A DNA stretch of 64,000 nucleotides from assembly GCA_030762895.1 (NCBI GenBank), contig CM061064.1, forward strand, positions 236,622,586 through 236,686,585, read 5' to 3'. The notes under the pieces are model-generated. The model did not search any database. It was not told where the DNA came from and saw only the letters and a program-made list of their open reading frames with translations. This DNA is from Sophora flavescens. Lineage: Eukaryota; Streptophyta; Magnoliopsida; Fabales; Fabaceae. Every line of letters starts with the position of its first letter. The first letter of the stretch is position 1. The position numbers and the translations under genes were made by a program. This document shows positions 32,020 to 42,990 of this stretch, in pieces.

Positions 32020-32196
32020 AAGCCCATCACTTAAGAACTCCACAGTTAAGCGTGCTTGACTTGGAGCAATTCTGTGATGGGTGACCTCCTGAGAAGTTTT
32101 CCAGGAAGCGTGTGAGTGAGGACAAAGCACGCTGAAAAGACCCGTGTTGGTTTGTGGGGATAGTCGTCAATCCATAAAGCAGCCAGGGATGTTACA
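32020..32196 (+). mobile_element. Cassandra-like LTR fragment with 5S rRNA-derived sequence
   Basis: 32020-32105 matches the 3' two thirds of plant 5S rRNA: CCCATCA..GAACTCC, AGTTAAGCGTGCTTG (box A region) and GATGGGTGACCTCCTG (box C region). About 90 bp follow and end in GGGATGTTACA. A 5S-derived stretch inside an LTR is the defining trait of Cassandra TRIM elements. The 5' part of the LTR is missing, so it is a fragment and not a 5S gene. Confidence 0.65.
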
Positions 32197-33155
32197 CCAT
32201 AGATCTTGTACTGGGAACAGGACCTATATCTATAGCACCTTATCGGATGTCACCTGTAGAATAGGCAGAGTTAAAGAAATAGTTGGATGACATGTTGGGG
32301 AAACAGTTCATAAGACCGAGTGTTTCACTGTGGGGAGCTTTGGTGTTATTTGTGAACAAATATCTGTTGCCTAGGACAGATGATCCGATGGATCAATTGA
32401 ATGGAGCGGCAGTGTTTTCTAAGACTGACTCGAGGTCTGGATACCATCATATTAGAGTAAGGAAGGAATATATACTTAAAACAGCTTTTAGGATGAGGTA
32501 CGGGCATTATAAGTATTTTGTTATGCCTTTCGGGGTGACTAATGCTCCAGCAGTGTTCATGGATTACATGAACATAATCTTTAGACCGTTCCTCGATAAG
32601 TTTGTTGTTGTGTTCGTCGATGACATCCTTATCTATTCTCGTACACGGGAAGATCATGAGGAACATTTGAAAGTGATGCTGCAAGTCTTGAAGGATATGA
32701 AGCTTTATGCTAAACTTTCCAAGTGTGAGTTTTGGATGGAAGAAGTCCAATTTCTTGGACATGTGATTAAAAAGGAAGGTATAGCAGTAGATCCAGCTAA
32801 GGTTGAGGCATTTCTTAAGTGGGAACGACCTAAGTCGGTAAGTGAAGTACGAATTTTTCTAGGGTTAGCTGGATATTATTGGAGGTTTATAGAGGGTTTC
32901 TCGAAGATTGCATTGCCCATGACGCAGTTGACGAGGAAAAATACAACTTTTGTATGGACAGACAAGTGTGAGCAGAGTTTCCAAAAGCCGAAGGACAAGT
33001 TGACTACATCACCTGTGTTAACTTTATCCGATCCGTTTAGACTGTTTGATGTATACTGTGAGGCTTCATACCAGGGTTTAGGTTGTGCTCTGATGCAAAA
33101 GGGAAGAGTTGTGGCTTATGCTTCATGACAATTGAGAATTCATGAGAGGAACTAT
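32197..33155 (+). pseudogene. Chromovirus 1 reverse transcriptase and start of RNase H
   Basis: The frame picks up at LVPGTGPISIAPYRMSP, with a TAG soon after, and is open from 32283. Motifs: FIRPSVSLWGALVLFV, SGYHHIRV, FVMPFGVTNAPAVFMDYM and the active site VFVDDILIYSR. FLGHVI, FLGLAGYYWRFIEGFS and the RNase H start (FDVYCEASYQGLGCALMQ) follow. About 22 residues are missing between VLFV and NKYLLPR, the part that includes the conserved CIDYR motif, so it cannot work. Element D interrupts it at 33156. Confidence 0.88.
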
Positions 33156-34040
33156 TGTTGACGAATCTGGGCAAGTATACCCAGTCGTACAAGTAATACG
33201 GTGGTGAGACCGATATCGTTCCCACGAGGATTGGATGTCAATTACCAATTCACAAGTTCAGAAACTATCTAGACTATTCAGAGAATTCAAAATAAACAAA
33301 ACAAAATGAATGAAATCTTTTTGTATTTTTGTCGAGCACTTGGAATGCGAAAAGGACATGTTGGGATCAGATTTCACTAAACCTCTGCCTCATGTACTAC
33401 CAGGACTAGATACCTCCCATTCATGCTTCAAATATTAAAATCAATCCACTAAATTACTCAAGCCCTGATTCCTCAGATGACAAGAGCCTAAATCCACTAA
33501 TAGACCCTAATTCCTTAGGTGGCCTAGATTAATGAAATTGCATTAAGATTAGGGATTACGCGATTACTAGTAAACCAAACTCCATTCGAAGACGCAAGGG
33601 TTACTAGGTGATTAATTCCAGTTCTGGTTCTAATACGAATTTTCCAATTGCATACCAAAACACTAATCAAGTCATGGGGGTGCTAGCCACAACAGGCATT
33701 AAGCGAAGGAAATCAATCACTAATAGAGAAACATAAAAATAGATTAATCAGTCAAGACAAATACATGAAGTTTAGTTTAGTTACATCTAGTCCCAAAAAA
33801 TGGGGATTAGCTACTCAAAATTACATAGAAAGCCAAACCAAAAAAATGGGAGAAGAGGAGAGAAGAAACTCCATGGGGGCTTTCCACCGTCGTCACAGCA
33901 GCCCCTCTTAGCAGCTCCCTTCTAGGGTTGGAACCCTCTTCGCAGCCTCCAAGTATCCTTTAGGTTAAAAGTCAATCTGATGGATCTGTGTCAGAGACAC
34001 CCCAGAATCCTCAGCCCCCTGAATCTATCTTCTGCGCTCA

Positions 34041-34048
34041 TATTTATA
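34041..34048 (-). promoter_or_regulatory. TATA box, element D 3' LTR
   Basis: TATAAATA on the element strand. The array begins 13 bp upstream of it. Confidence 0.65.
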
Positions 34049-34060
34049 GAGAGGCCACGC

Positions 34061-34300
34061 GTCACGGCCGTGACGTGTTTTGGAGTGGGCGCGCTTTCAA
34101 ATTTGGAGCATCACGACCATGAGCCTCATCATGGCTAGGCCGTGACAGCTTCTGACTTTTGCCTTCAATCTTCTCAGTTTTCTTGATCATGGCCGTGATG
34201 GCCGTGATGGTCATCACGGCCGGGCCGTGATGGTCATCACTGCCGGGCCGTGATGGTCATCACTGCCGGGCCGTGATGGTCATCACTGCCGGGCCGTGAT
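34061..34300. repeat. TCACGGCCGTGA palindrome array, D 3' LTR
   Basis: GTCACGGCCGTGAC at 34061-34074 and many decayed copies. A tandem run of four 23-bp units (34205-34296), each with TGATGGTCATCAC and GGGCCG, makes up the distal part. U3 position. Confidence 0.8.
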
Positions 34301-34525
34301 GGGCTCTGCTTGGCTCATTTTCTTCACTTTTCAAGCTCTATTTCATCCATGCTCCATCAAGGCTAATTCTGAGCATTTTCCCTTAAATTCCTGCAAAACA
34401 ACACCAAGAAACCGCTTCACCCGTTCCAAGGGAAAAACTAACTAAAATAAAATAAAGAATGCCTAATCTATATGAAAAATGCATGCAAAAGTGTACATGA
34501 AACATGATGTAAAATCACACTATCA

Positions 34526-36360
34526 AATAACCCCAAGCTTATTCAATTGCTTCTCCTCAAGCAATCACTAAGGCCAGAAGATCAATAATAATCAAAACAT
34601 GGGTAGTGAACCAAGAACCCGAGCAAATAATCCAAGTAACAGGCATTTTCAAATAATTCAGCGAGAGACAATCAATATCAAGTCCAATTAGAGCTTAGGT
34701 GTTCTAAATTCATATTCTCACTGATTTGGGCACTCTTTCTCACCTGAAAATCACCCCAAGCTTGTTCATTTACTTGGCTCTCTTTCTCACCTCACTCAAG
34801 TGTTTAGGGGTATATGACGATTCACTCTATTTTCCTCAAGGAATGAATTCTACCATAGGCTTGACTATCAACCAAATCTCTACTTTATTAATGAAAACAA
34901 TTAAGAATCAAGAGGTCTTTCGCTTTGGTTGTAACGTGGCCATGGGATTAATCGTTAGGTGGGGAAATTAAGAAAAGGACATTTCAAAAGGCTACACAAA
35001 CATCAAGCATTGTAAATCATGACACCTTCTAAAATACCCTTTTTTGGGTTTTGATTTATTTTTCCACCTTTATTTATTTCTTTTTCTTTTATTTCTCACT
35101 TTTCTTTTTGTCATCCCCTTCTCTATTTATATTTCTTTATTTTATTTTTTTTCTTTTATTTGGAGAAGGGGAGATTTTTCAGCTCAAGAGAAACTTTTTT
35201 TTTTTTTTCTGATTTTCTCAGCCCATACTTTTTCAACTACCTTTTTACCCTTTTTTGTAATACTTTAGAAGGTCACCCATCAATCATCATTCATCAAAGT
35301 ATTTCAAGGTACCAAGAAAAGTATTTTATTCATGTAGGCTCAAAATTGGGCAACAAAGGGGTAGCATTTCATCAATCAAAGCTCAGAAGGCCGGAAAAAT
35401 ACCTAGTGCCTCAATCATTTTCAAAAATGTTGTCAAAAATTTTTAAGCTTCAAAATGGTTTCAAGTCAAGTTCTAGAGAATACAAACCAAGAGGAATAAC
35501 ACTTTAACACAAGGAATGGGGTAAATTTAGTGAGTACCCCTTTTGGCTCAAAATCTCACATTTTGTAGTTCAAGAATCAATGAGAAACACAAATCTATAG
35601 AACCATATGCTAATTATAAACTATCAAAGATTTTCTCAAGCAATTTTCATTTGTAACCATATCACAAGAATAAAAAAATTGGGTTTCAACGATTCACTAT
35701 CACAATTTATTTGGCACTCGGTTCTTCACAATTGGATGCAAAATCTAAGCAAGGGCAATCGAATCATGTGATCATGCAAAACTATCATGCAAAACTATAT
35801 GAATGCAACATGAAAAAAATGCAAATGCAAATGCAAAATACCCCTACCCCAAGCTTAAGAATTTACATTGTCCCCAATATAAACAATCAAGTCAGAGAGA
35901 GGAGAAAAATAATTGGAACGACTCACCGGGGCGGTAGCGGATGTTGGCTCACATTCCAGCCAGAAACTTGTTGGGAAATGCATCAAGGCCGTGAGCCTCA
36001 TCACGGGAAAGCCGTGATCAATTCTGATCCATGGGTGTTGGCCTGTCACGGCCGTGAACCCCATCACGGCTAGGCCGTGATGCTCTCTGCTCTTTAGGGT
36101 CTTCCCATCACGCCCGTGATGTGGATCACGGCTGGGCCGTGATCCTTTCTAGTCTTCATGACTAGCTTATCACGCCCGTGACCAGTGTCATGGCATGGGC
36201 GTGATGGTTGCTGCCTTTGCTCTTTTCCTTGTCTTCTTGCTCTCCCTTCCTTCTTTCCCTGAAATCACTTGGCAAATCTCAATTTATTATTTTTCCTCTT
36301 GATCTTCTCAAATTATTCAAGAGTTAAAATCAAAAACAAAAACTAACTAAAGAGAAGGGT
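34526..36360. other. Element D 3' non-coding region
   Basis: It starts with CCCCAAGCTTATTCAATTGC beside the LTR. It shares long stretches with C (45291-47000) and E (54217-55900), including T-rich tracts and the GGCTTGACTAT..AACCAAATCT block. No supported gene. A second palindrome array lies at 35981-36207. Confidence 0.7.
35981..36207. repeat. Internal palindrome array of element D
   Basis: Repeated (T)CACGG(C/A)CGTGA-like words, for example GTCACGGCCGTGAACC at about 36045, spaced 20-40 bp. It lies between the pol-end motif and the 3' region, not in an LTR. Confidence 0.7.
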
Positions 36361-36370
36361 TAAGAAAACC

Positions 36371-36400
36371 TGGGTTGCCTCCCAGTAAGTGCTTCTTTAA
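36371..36400 (-). other. Conserved Athila pol-end motif, element D
   Basis: GGGTTGCCTCCCAGTAAG and TTCTTTAACGTCACTAGCTTG. The same block ends pol in E (55951-55998) and the coding part of C (47109-47133). It persists in D although pol is gone. Confidence 0.65.
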
Positions 36401-36440
36401 CGTCACTAGCTTGACTTATTGAAAAGCATCCACCTGGATC

Positions 36441-37433
36441 CTATAGCTTGTGGTATAAGGACCAAGGTGTGCTCAAGATGCAAGATCCTCCACCCGGATC
36501 CCATGGTTTATGGAGTGGCAATTTCAGAAGCAATACGGCTCTATCCACAATTCCACCTAACCAGTGTGTGAAAACCCCATTGACCTCTGCAATCATGAAC
36601 TCACTTCCTCTATGGTCAAATGGTGTTTTCATGAGGAAGTGTGCCAGACAAGTGGAAGGGGCTAACTTACCAGTGTCCACACATGCATGCAAGCCAACAT
36701 ATTTATTTAATGCAGCAAAATCAGATTGCTCAGCAAGCATGGTGGAGTCCATTACCACTTCATCTTCATTTTGAACTATCCCCCAAACCAGATTTTTCTC
36801 AAATTGTGCTTCATCTAACTCTTGTACTAACTGTTTACAAATCTCCTCAACTTGCGTTTTGAAGTTCTGCTTCACAGTTTCGATATTGTCACAATTGGCT
36901 CTTGCCTTGGCCTCAGAGATGGATAGTTCTTGGGAATATTGTTTTAGAGCAGCTTTCAAAGGTGTTTGCTCCTTCCATTCCCATTCCTCTTCTTGTTGCT
37001 CTTCTACCACCACCACTTCATCTTCATCCACGTCCGTGCTAGCAAGTAGATTCTCTTCAATTTGAATTCCATGTGGCTTTTCTGCTAGCAATTTAGAGAA
37101 TTCACTAGCTTGTTCTTCCAACTTCTGAAAGATGTCGCTTAGCGATGCTACTATATTACTAGCATTTTTTCCTGCTCGCATCTCAGCCCTCTGAATCATG
37201 GAACCAACTTCCTCCTGACTATGCTCTATGCTCAAGCTCAAAGGATAAGCATCTATATCCCCAAGAATCTCTAGCAGATCAGGATCCAGCTCGAAGTGTG
37301 GTGGTGGTTGCAAGGATGAAAAATAGGACTTCTATTCCTCCTTGGAGTAAATCTTCACGTGCTTATCAGTGATACCATCAAACACGATCCAATCAAGTTG
37401 AGATTCCCAAGTTGGATGGTAATGATAGTCCAT
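36441..37433 (-). CDS. Element D novel ORF, ~330 codons, function unknown
   Basis: I do not recognise this protein. From an ATG at 37433 (MDYHYHPTWESQLDWIVFDG..) the frame has a single TAG at 37332-37334. It is then open from about 37331 to a stop at 36441; the first Met after the stop is at 37313. Features: a leading stretch with aromatic residues; PPPHFELDPDLLEILGD; a likely coiled-coil (SLSDIFQKLEEQASEFSKLL); an acidic run (VDEDEVVVVEEQQEEEWEW); a second helical stretch; and a C-terminal part with hydrophobic and Gly-rich segments (PWDPGGGSCILSTP). There is no zinc knuckle, Gag core, protease, RT or integrase motif. It fills the place of gag-pol between primer site and pol-end motif. It may be a captured host sequence or a much-diverged element protein. 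Confidence 0.6.
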
Positions 37434-37582
37434 GTGTTTCCTCAACCTTGCACAAACAAACACTCAAAAGAAAAAAATCAAATCTGTACAGAGAAAATGT
37501 CAAATATATATACAGAAAAATAAAAGATAAAAATGTCTAAATTAGTTGCCTCCTTTGTTACTAATGATATTGGTAAAACCAA

Positions 37583-37600
37583 TCCCCGGCTACGGCACCA
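37583..37600 (-). promoter_or_regulatory. Primer-binding site of element D (tRNA-Asp-like)
   Basis: Element strand TGGTGCCGTAGCCGGGGA, two differences from the tRNA-Asp complement. Confidence 0.75.
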
Positions 37601-37606
37601 AAAACT

Positions 37607-38896
37607 TGTTGACGAATCTGGGCAAGTATACCCAGTCGTACAAGTAATACGGTGGTGAGACCGATATGGTTCCCACGAGGATTGGATGTCAATTACCAAT
37701 TCACAAGTTCAGCAACTATCTAGACTATTCAGAGAATTCAAAATAAACAAAACAAAATGAATGAAATCTTTTTGTATTTTTGTCGAGCACTTGGAATGCG
37801 AAAAGGACATGTTGGGATCAGATTTCACTAAACCTCTGCCTCATGTACTACCAGGACTAGATACCTCCCATTCATGCTTCAAATATTAAAATCAATCCAC
37901 TAAATTACTCAAGCCCTGATTCCTCAGATGACAAGAGCCTAAATCCACTAATAGACCCTAATTTCTTAGGTGGCCTAGATTAATGAAATTGCATTAAGAT
38001 TAGGGATTACGCGATTACTAGTAAACCAAACTCCATTCCTAGACGCAAGGGTTACTAGGTGATTAATTCCAGTTCTGGTTCTAATACGAATTTTCCAATT
38101 GCATACCAAAACACTAATCAAGTCATGGGGGTGCTAGCCACAACAGGCATTAAGCGAAGGAAATCAATCACTAATAGAGAAACATAAACATCGATTAATC
38201 AGTCAAGACAAATCCATGAAGTTTAGTTTAGTTACATCTAGTCCCAACAAACGGGGATTAGCTACTCATAATTACAGAGAGTGCCAAAATAGAAAAATGG
38301 GAGAAGAGGAGAGAAGAAACTCCATGGGGGCTTTCCACCGTCGTCACAGCAGCCCCTCTCAGCAGCTCCCTTCTAGGGTTGGAACCCTCTTCGCAGCCTC
38401 CAAGTATCCTTTAGGTTAAAAGTCAATCTGATGGATGTGTCAGAGACCCCCCAGAATCCTCAGCCCCCTGAATCTGTCTTCTGCGCTCATATTTATAGAG
38501 AGACCACGCGTGACGGCCGTGATGGCCATCACGGCCAGGCCGTGATGTGTTTTGGAGTGGGCGCACTTTCAAATTTGGAGCATCACGGCCGTGAGCCTAA
38601 TCACGACTAGGCCGTGATAGCTTATGACTTTTTCCTTCAATCTTCTCGATTTTCTTGATCATGGCCGTGATGGGCTCTGCTTGGCTCATTTTCTTCATTT
38701 TTCAAGCTCTATTTCATCCAAGCTCCATCAAGACTAATTCTGAGCATTTTTCCTTAAATTCCTGCAAAACAACACCAAGAAACCGCTTCACCCGTTCCAA
38801 GGGAAAAACTAACTAAAATCAAATAAAGAATGCCTAATCTACATGAAAAATGCATGCAAAAGTGTACATGAAACATGATGTAAAATCACACTATCA
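37607..38896 (-). repeat. Element D 5' LTR
   Basis: 1290 bp, nearly identical to the left LTR outside the array. TATA box at 38490-38497 and a short palindrome array at 38510-38672. Confidence 0.88.
38510..38672. repeat. TCACGGCCGTGA palindrome array, D 5' LTR
   Basis: Includes GACGGCCGTGATGGCCATCACGG at the start (about 38511) and CATCACGGCCGTGAG at about 38581. It lacks the four tandem units of the other LTR. Confidence 0.75.
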
Positions 38897-39765
38897 ACTA
38901 TCTGACTCATGATTTGGAGTTGGCAGCCATAGTGTTCGCATTAAAGATATGGCGACACTTTCTGTATGGAGCAAAGTTTAATGTTTGCAGTGACCATAAA
39001 AGTCTGAAGTATATGTTCGACCAAAAATAGTTAAACATGAGGCCGTAGAGATGGATGGAGTTTATCAAAGACTATGAGTTTGATTTACTATACCATCCTA
39101 GAAAGGCAAATGTTATAGCGGATGCTTTAAGTAGGAATTCATTGCATGTATCCGCGATGATGGTTAAGGAGTTGGAATTGCTGGAACAGTTCAGAGATTT
39201 GAACTTAGGAATGGAGTTGGTTGATGATAAAATTTTCTTAGGTATAATCACTATTAGTAGTGATTTTATAAAAGATCTTAAGGATAAACAAGTTCAGGAT
39301 ATATATCTTCAGGAGATAATTAGAGGTATATATGAGGGTAAGATTTCCGAGTTTAGTAGAGGAACAGATGGTGTGCTGAGGTTTAGGGATAGAATATGTG
39401 TGCCAGAGGATTTAGAACTTAGGAAGATGATATTAGAAGCAGCACATAAGAGAAAATTGGGTTTTCATCCTGGATCCACTAAGATGTATCAGGATTTGAA
39501 GAAAATGTTTTGGTGGACAAGGAAGAAGAAATAGGTAGCAGAGTATGTTTTATCTTGCCTGGTGTGCCAGAAGGCTAAGATAGAGCATCAAAAGTCGGCG
39601 GGCTTATTACAATCATTAGATATCCCAGAGTGGAAATGGGATAACATAGCTATGGATTTTGTGGTTGGATTACCACGAACTCCGAAGAAGCACGAAGCGA
39701 TTTGGGCTATCATTGATAGGTTGACGAAGTGTGCTCACTTCTTACCTATTGGTGAAAGTTATAGT
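38897..39765 (+). pseudogene. Chromovirus 1 RNase H end and integrase N-terminal half
   Basis: Continues the RT/RNase H interrupted at 33155: LTHDLELAAVVFALKIWRH, FNVCSDHKSLKYMF, then LLYHPRKANVIADALSRN. The integrase zinc region shows AAHKRKLGFHPGSTKM and CLVCQKAK. The first catalytic Asp is in MDFVVGLPRT. Stops at about 39028, 39045 and 39532. After GESYSV (about 39765) the sequence no longer matches integrase, so the rest is lost. Confidence 0.85.
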
Positions 39766-41090
39766 GTACCACCCTTCTCGAGTGCTACATCGTACATGAC
39801 ATTTTAAGGCCAAAAAGCAGTTTAATTAAATTTGGCTATATTCGAATGGGGTATTTTTTTTTACTTAAGTTGTAAATATAACTACTTTGATTTAAAGGAA
39901 TGGACAATAAAATATTCCGTTATCAAAATTAAGGTCATGAATTCGAAAATCATTTACATAATACCCAACCCGACTCATAGACAAAAGTCATAAAGATATA
40001 CAGACTCAACATAAAGATATGGAGACGTAGCTCCTAAAATACGAGATACTTGGAGTCGCAGCTCCATAAACAGTAGCAGTAACTCCCAAACATACCCAGC
40101 TGGCTAAACTAAAATAGAAAAGACAATCATTTCTCGTACATTGTGAGTAGAACAATCCCAACTAATGAGATCTAGTGGAAACTCTATTTGAGTCCAATAT
40201 CGACGTCGTCGCAAAAGACACTACTAGAGTCACTACAAAAGTAACTCTTGGACTAATCCCTTACCACTTCCAAGAGGAAAAATATGGTCTATGAACCCAT
40301 CAACAGTCTGGAAGACGTCCACTAGAAACTCCAACATATCGTCCGCATGTTTGAACCTCAATCTCTACGATGCGTTAGTCAAGGGACATCTTGACGTCCC
40401 AATCTTCTCAAAAGAATACAGAAAGCACATAGCCTGTCGACATAGGCAATATAAAAATAAGGAGGTGAGATTTCCATTTATCTTACACATAAGGCAGACA
40501 TGCAGTGGTACGACTCACAGGTATATAATACAACAGTCTTATCCCCCATTTAAATTCTGCAACTCAAAACTCCAAGAATATAATATACCAAATAAGATGG
40601 TAAGCTTATCAAGTATACCGGACACGGTTTGTCCATCAAAGGACAGGAATAGAGAGAAACTGATTGAAACCGTATAGTCCCATACCTACACAGCCTCAAG
40701 GAATATTCGATTCTAACATCGGAGCTAATTTGATATTTTGGAAATGAATGGTTAGTACAGGTTTCATCTATGCCCACCTTCAGGCACCATGTATGGCTAT
40801 CATGGCACACAAGGCTCAAATCATAATCATAATGTACGTACTATCATTATCACATGTGATCTCAAACTCTCTATGGAACAACGAGCTCTTTATGAAACCT
40901 TTACTACTGAGAAGCTTGGTTTCCTTGGCACAACGGCCTTTCTGAACATAGTATCAACTATGTAGTTGGGAAAAATTGCCGGAATACGTCCAATTGGTTT
41001 ATCCATCAGATGACCTCGTGATTCCACCAGAATCCATTTCATAATAATCTCTAACGATGATATTCTCGGGTACAAATCATCGGTGTAACA
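39766..41090 (-). mobile_element. LTR-like DNA following the integrase break (unresolved)
   Basis: No gene. The stretch ends CGGTGTAACA at 41090, followed by CTCCCTTGGC. On the minus strand this reads as a purine-rich tract and then an LTR start TGTTACACCG. It may be a minus-strand 3' LTR fragment joined to the broken chromovirus. The left edge is not fixed. Confidence 0.3.
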
Positions 41091-41577
41091 CTCCCTTGGC
41101 GCTACATGTTGAAACTAAAAGACTGAAAATAATTACGCCGGTTGCTTCTGGAAAAATATAATTTTCTCCATTTTTTAACTTCCTTGAAATTAGTGATAGA
41201 TTTTTTTTCTTTTTCTTTTCCTCAAACGATACAACCCAAACCGTTATAATTAACAAACAACTGAATACATATATATGCATCAATAAGGTTTTACATATGA
41301 CCCTTTATATTACAATCATTTATTTAAGCCATAGCATAAGGAAAACACACATAAACTAAACCTATATAGTAACGGTACTACTTTCCAAAAGTAAACCCAA
41401 ATCAGAATCCTACAGCTGGTCACACTTAAGAAAACCCATTGGGAAGTCCTCCCTATAACACCCTGCCCGCAGAAGTATCCAGGTTAGTCCTCCATACGCT
41501 TCCGTCATTAGCCTCGTCAAAATGCAGGGAACGTATTCCCTTGTACGATATCAGACTCATTTGGCTCATCTGTACTC

Positions 41578-41669
<92 letters not shown>

Positions 41670-42990
41670 CATAGCAGAAACCCAACATCAAAATAAATAA
41701 GGCAAGGGTGAGATACCATCATTGAGTTTCATCATGATAACTACATGCACGACACTCTAACAAACATCATGTATACATACTATAAATATTTCCTACCAAT
41801 GGGATTCATACCCGATCATCCAATCGTAATTTTTCAAAAATGCATGACACTTTAATATCCATTCATATGAGTCTTGACCTTTATTCTCCAGAGATTCCTA
41901 ACTTCCCTTCTTCGAGCAATGATTAGGTTACGATACCCTTAACACAATTGTCTCAAGAGACGAGCCTCAAAATTTAGGTCCGGCTCCAATTGTTCAGGGA
42001 ATATCACGATGGAGCACCTAAAATAATATTGGAATAGTTCCCTATTGAGTACATTCGTGCTGGGTAACCGAATTCCATGACCTGAGGTTGCAAGGCCCCA
42101 AGTATTCGCTGGATTTTCGAAGCCCGAATGTCCCTAAGACCCAAAGACCCTAGAATTTATCTTTGGTCCGAAACTAACAAATTTACCCAATTCACCATTT
42201 GTCAAATTATAGCTCGATACCCAAGGCATTTCTGCCCAAATATGGCATGTTTGCCAGACTATGCATGTAAAATCCTTTGTTATCGTAATTGTTCTTTGTC
42301 AATTGTTTTTCCTCTGTCGAGGCTTAAAGCTCCCGACTACCCTTCCTTAGGTATTCCAATTCCTTTCTCTTCCAAGTGCAATTTCCTTTTAGGAACACTA
42401 ACCCGACATCTCGGCAATCTAGGTCCTTATCCTTTCCTTGATGTTTTCCCAAAGAATTTTTGTTCAGTGAAACACAAATACCAAAAACAAAAACTCCGAA
42501 AACTTATCCAAGTTTGTCGGAAATTTCCGCTATTCTTAAATTCTTTTCCAAAAATCATTTTCCGATGAAATTCGTTTTAAAACGTAACGAAAATCATTTT
42601 TCACTTAAATCATTTATTTTTATTTCTAAAAATCTGTTAATTCTTTTAAAATCATTTCTAACCCATATATTTATTTTTATTATGTAAAAAGATCGTTTTT
42701 CCTCATACTGCCGTTAGGTAAGCAAAAACCCTTATTTCTTGAAAAATTATTTATTATCATTCTTAAAACACTTTTTAAAATACATTTTTTTAAAATTAAG
42801 ATTTATTTCCATTTTTCCCGACGTTTTTGGAAAAAGTACGAAAGTGAAATTTTTTTCATGGTTACGTACGCGCGGTTGCTCATTAACTTATTCTTTTATT
42901 AAAACTCATTAAAATACTATTATTTTTCAACTAAAAATTAAATCCACCAATTTTCAAAAACATAATATTTCCCTTAAATTCTCTTAACGT
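41091..42990. other. AT-rich non-coding DNA, probably degraded LTR sequence
   Basis: No gene supported. A GTACGCGCGGTTGCTCATTAA stretch near 42870 resembles the ends of Tekay-type LTRs such as 31400. The boundaries of any element here are not visible to me. Confidence 0.35.
41579..41667. repeat. (TA)n microsatellite
   Basis: About 44 TA units with one AA interruption near 41622. Open frames across it are artefacts. Confidence 0.95.

Larger units (their letters stand above)
33156..34525 (-). repeat. Element D 3' LTR
   Basis: 1370 bp. It is 80 bp longer than its partner. The difference is largely a tandem array of four 23-bp units at 34205-34296. Confidence 0.88.
33156..38896 (-). mobile_element. 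Element D: non-autonomous Athila-derived element with a novel ORF
   Basis: LTRs TGTTGACG..ACTATCA at 33156-34525 and 37607-38896 with ACTAT duplicated at 33151-33155 and 38897-38901. The internal region is only 3.08 kb. It has a tRNA-Asp-like primer site at the right, one ORF (36441-37433) unrelated to Gag or Pol, an Athila pol-end motif, a palindrome array and a T-rich stretch. It needs enzymes from another element. Confidence 0.88.
17388..39765 (+). mobile_element. Chromovirus 1 (Tekay-type Ty3/gypsy), degraded and heavily interrupted
   Basis: Plus-strand order: 5' LTR (17388-19906 and 30683-31455), tRNA-iMet primer site (31471), gag start, RT, RNase H, integrase up to about 39765. The RT and integrase style and the long (about 3.3 kb) LTR fit the Tekay/Del group. 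It is interrupted by element B in the LTR and by element D in RNase H. The gag end and protease are lost and a Cassandra-like piece stands there. I see no 3' LTR in the expected orientation with certainty. Confidence 0.75.

Noticed and set aside
32020..32105. 5S rRNA gene
   Set aside because: Only part of 5S is present, with many changes, no upstream third and no T-run terminator. It fits a Cassandra LTR fragment.
34061..34300. CRISPR-like spaced palindromic repeats
   Set aside because: Plant nuclear context, irregular spacing, no unique spacers and no cas genes. The repeats are part of LTRs.
40291..40677. 128-codon frame in the unresolved region
   Set aside because: No recognisable motif, and the surrounding DNA looks LTR-like with frequent stops.
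41439..41722. Open frames on both strands rich in Ile/Tyr
   Set aside because: They are translations of the TA microsatellite.
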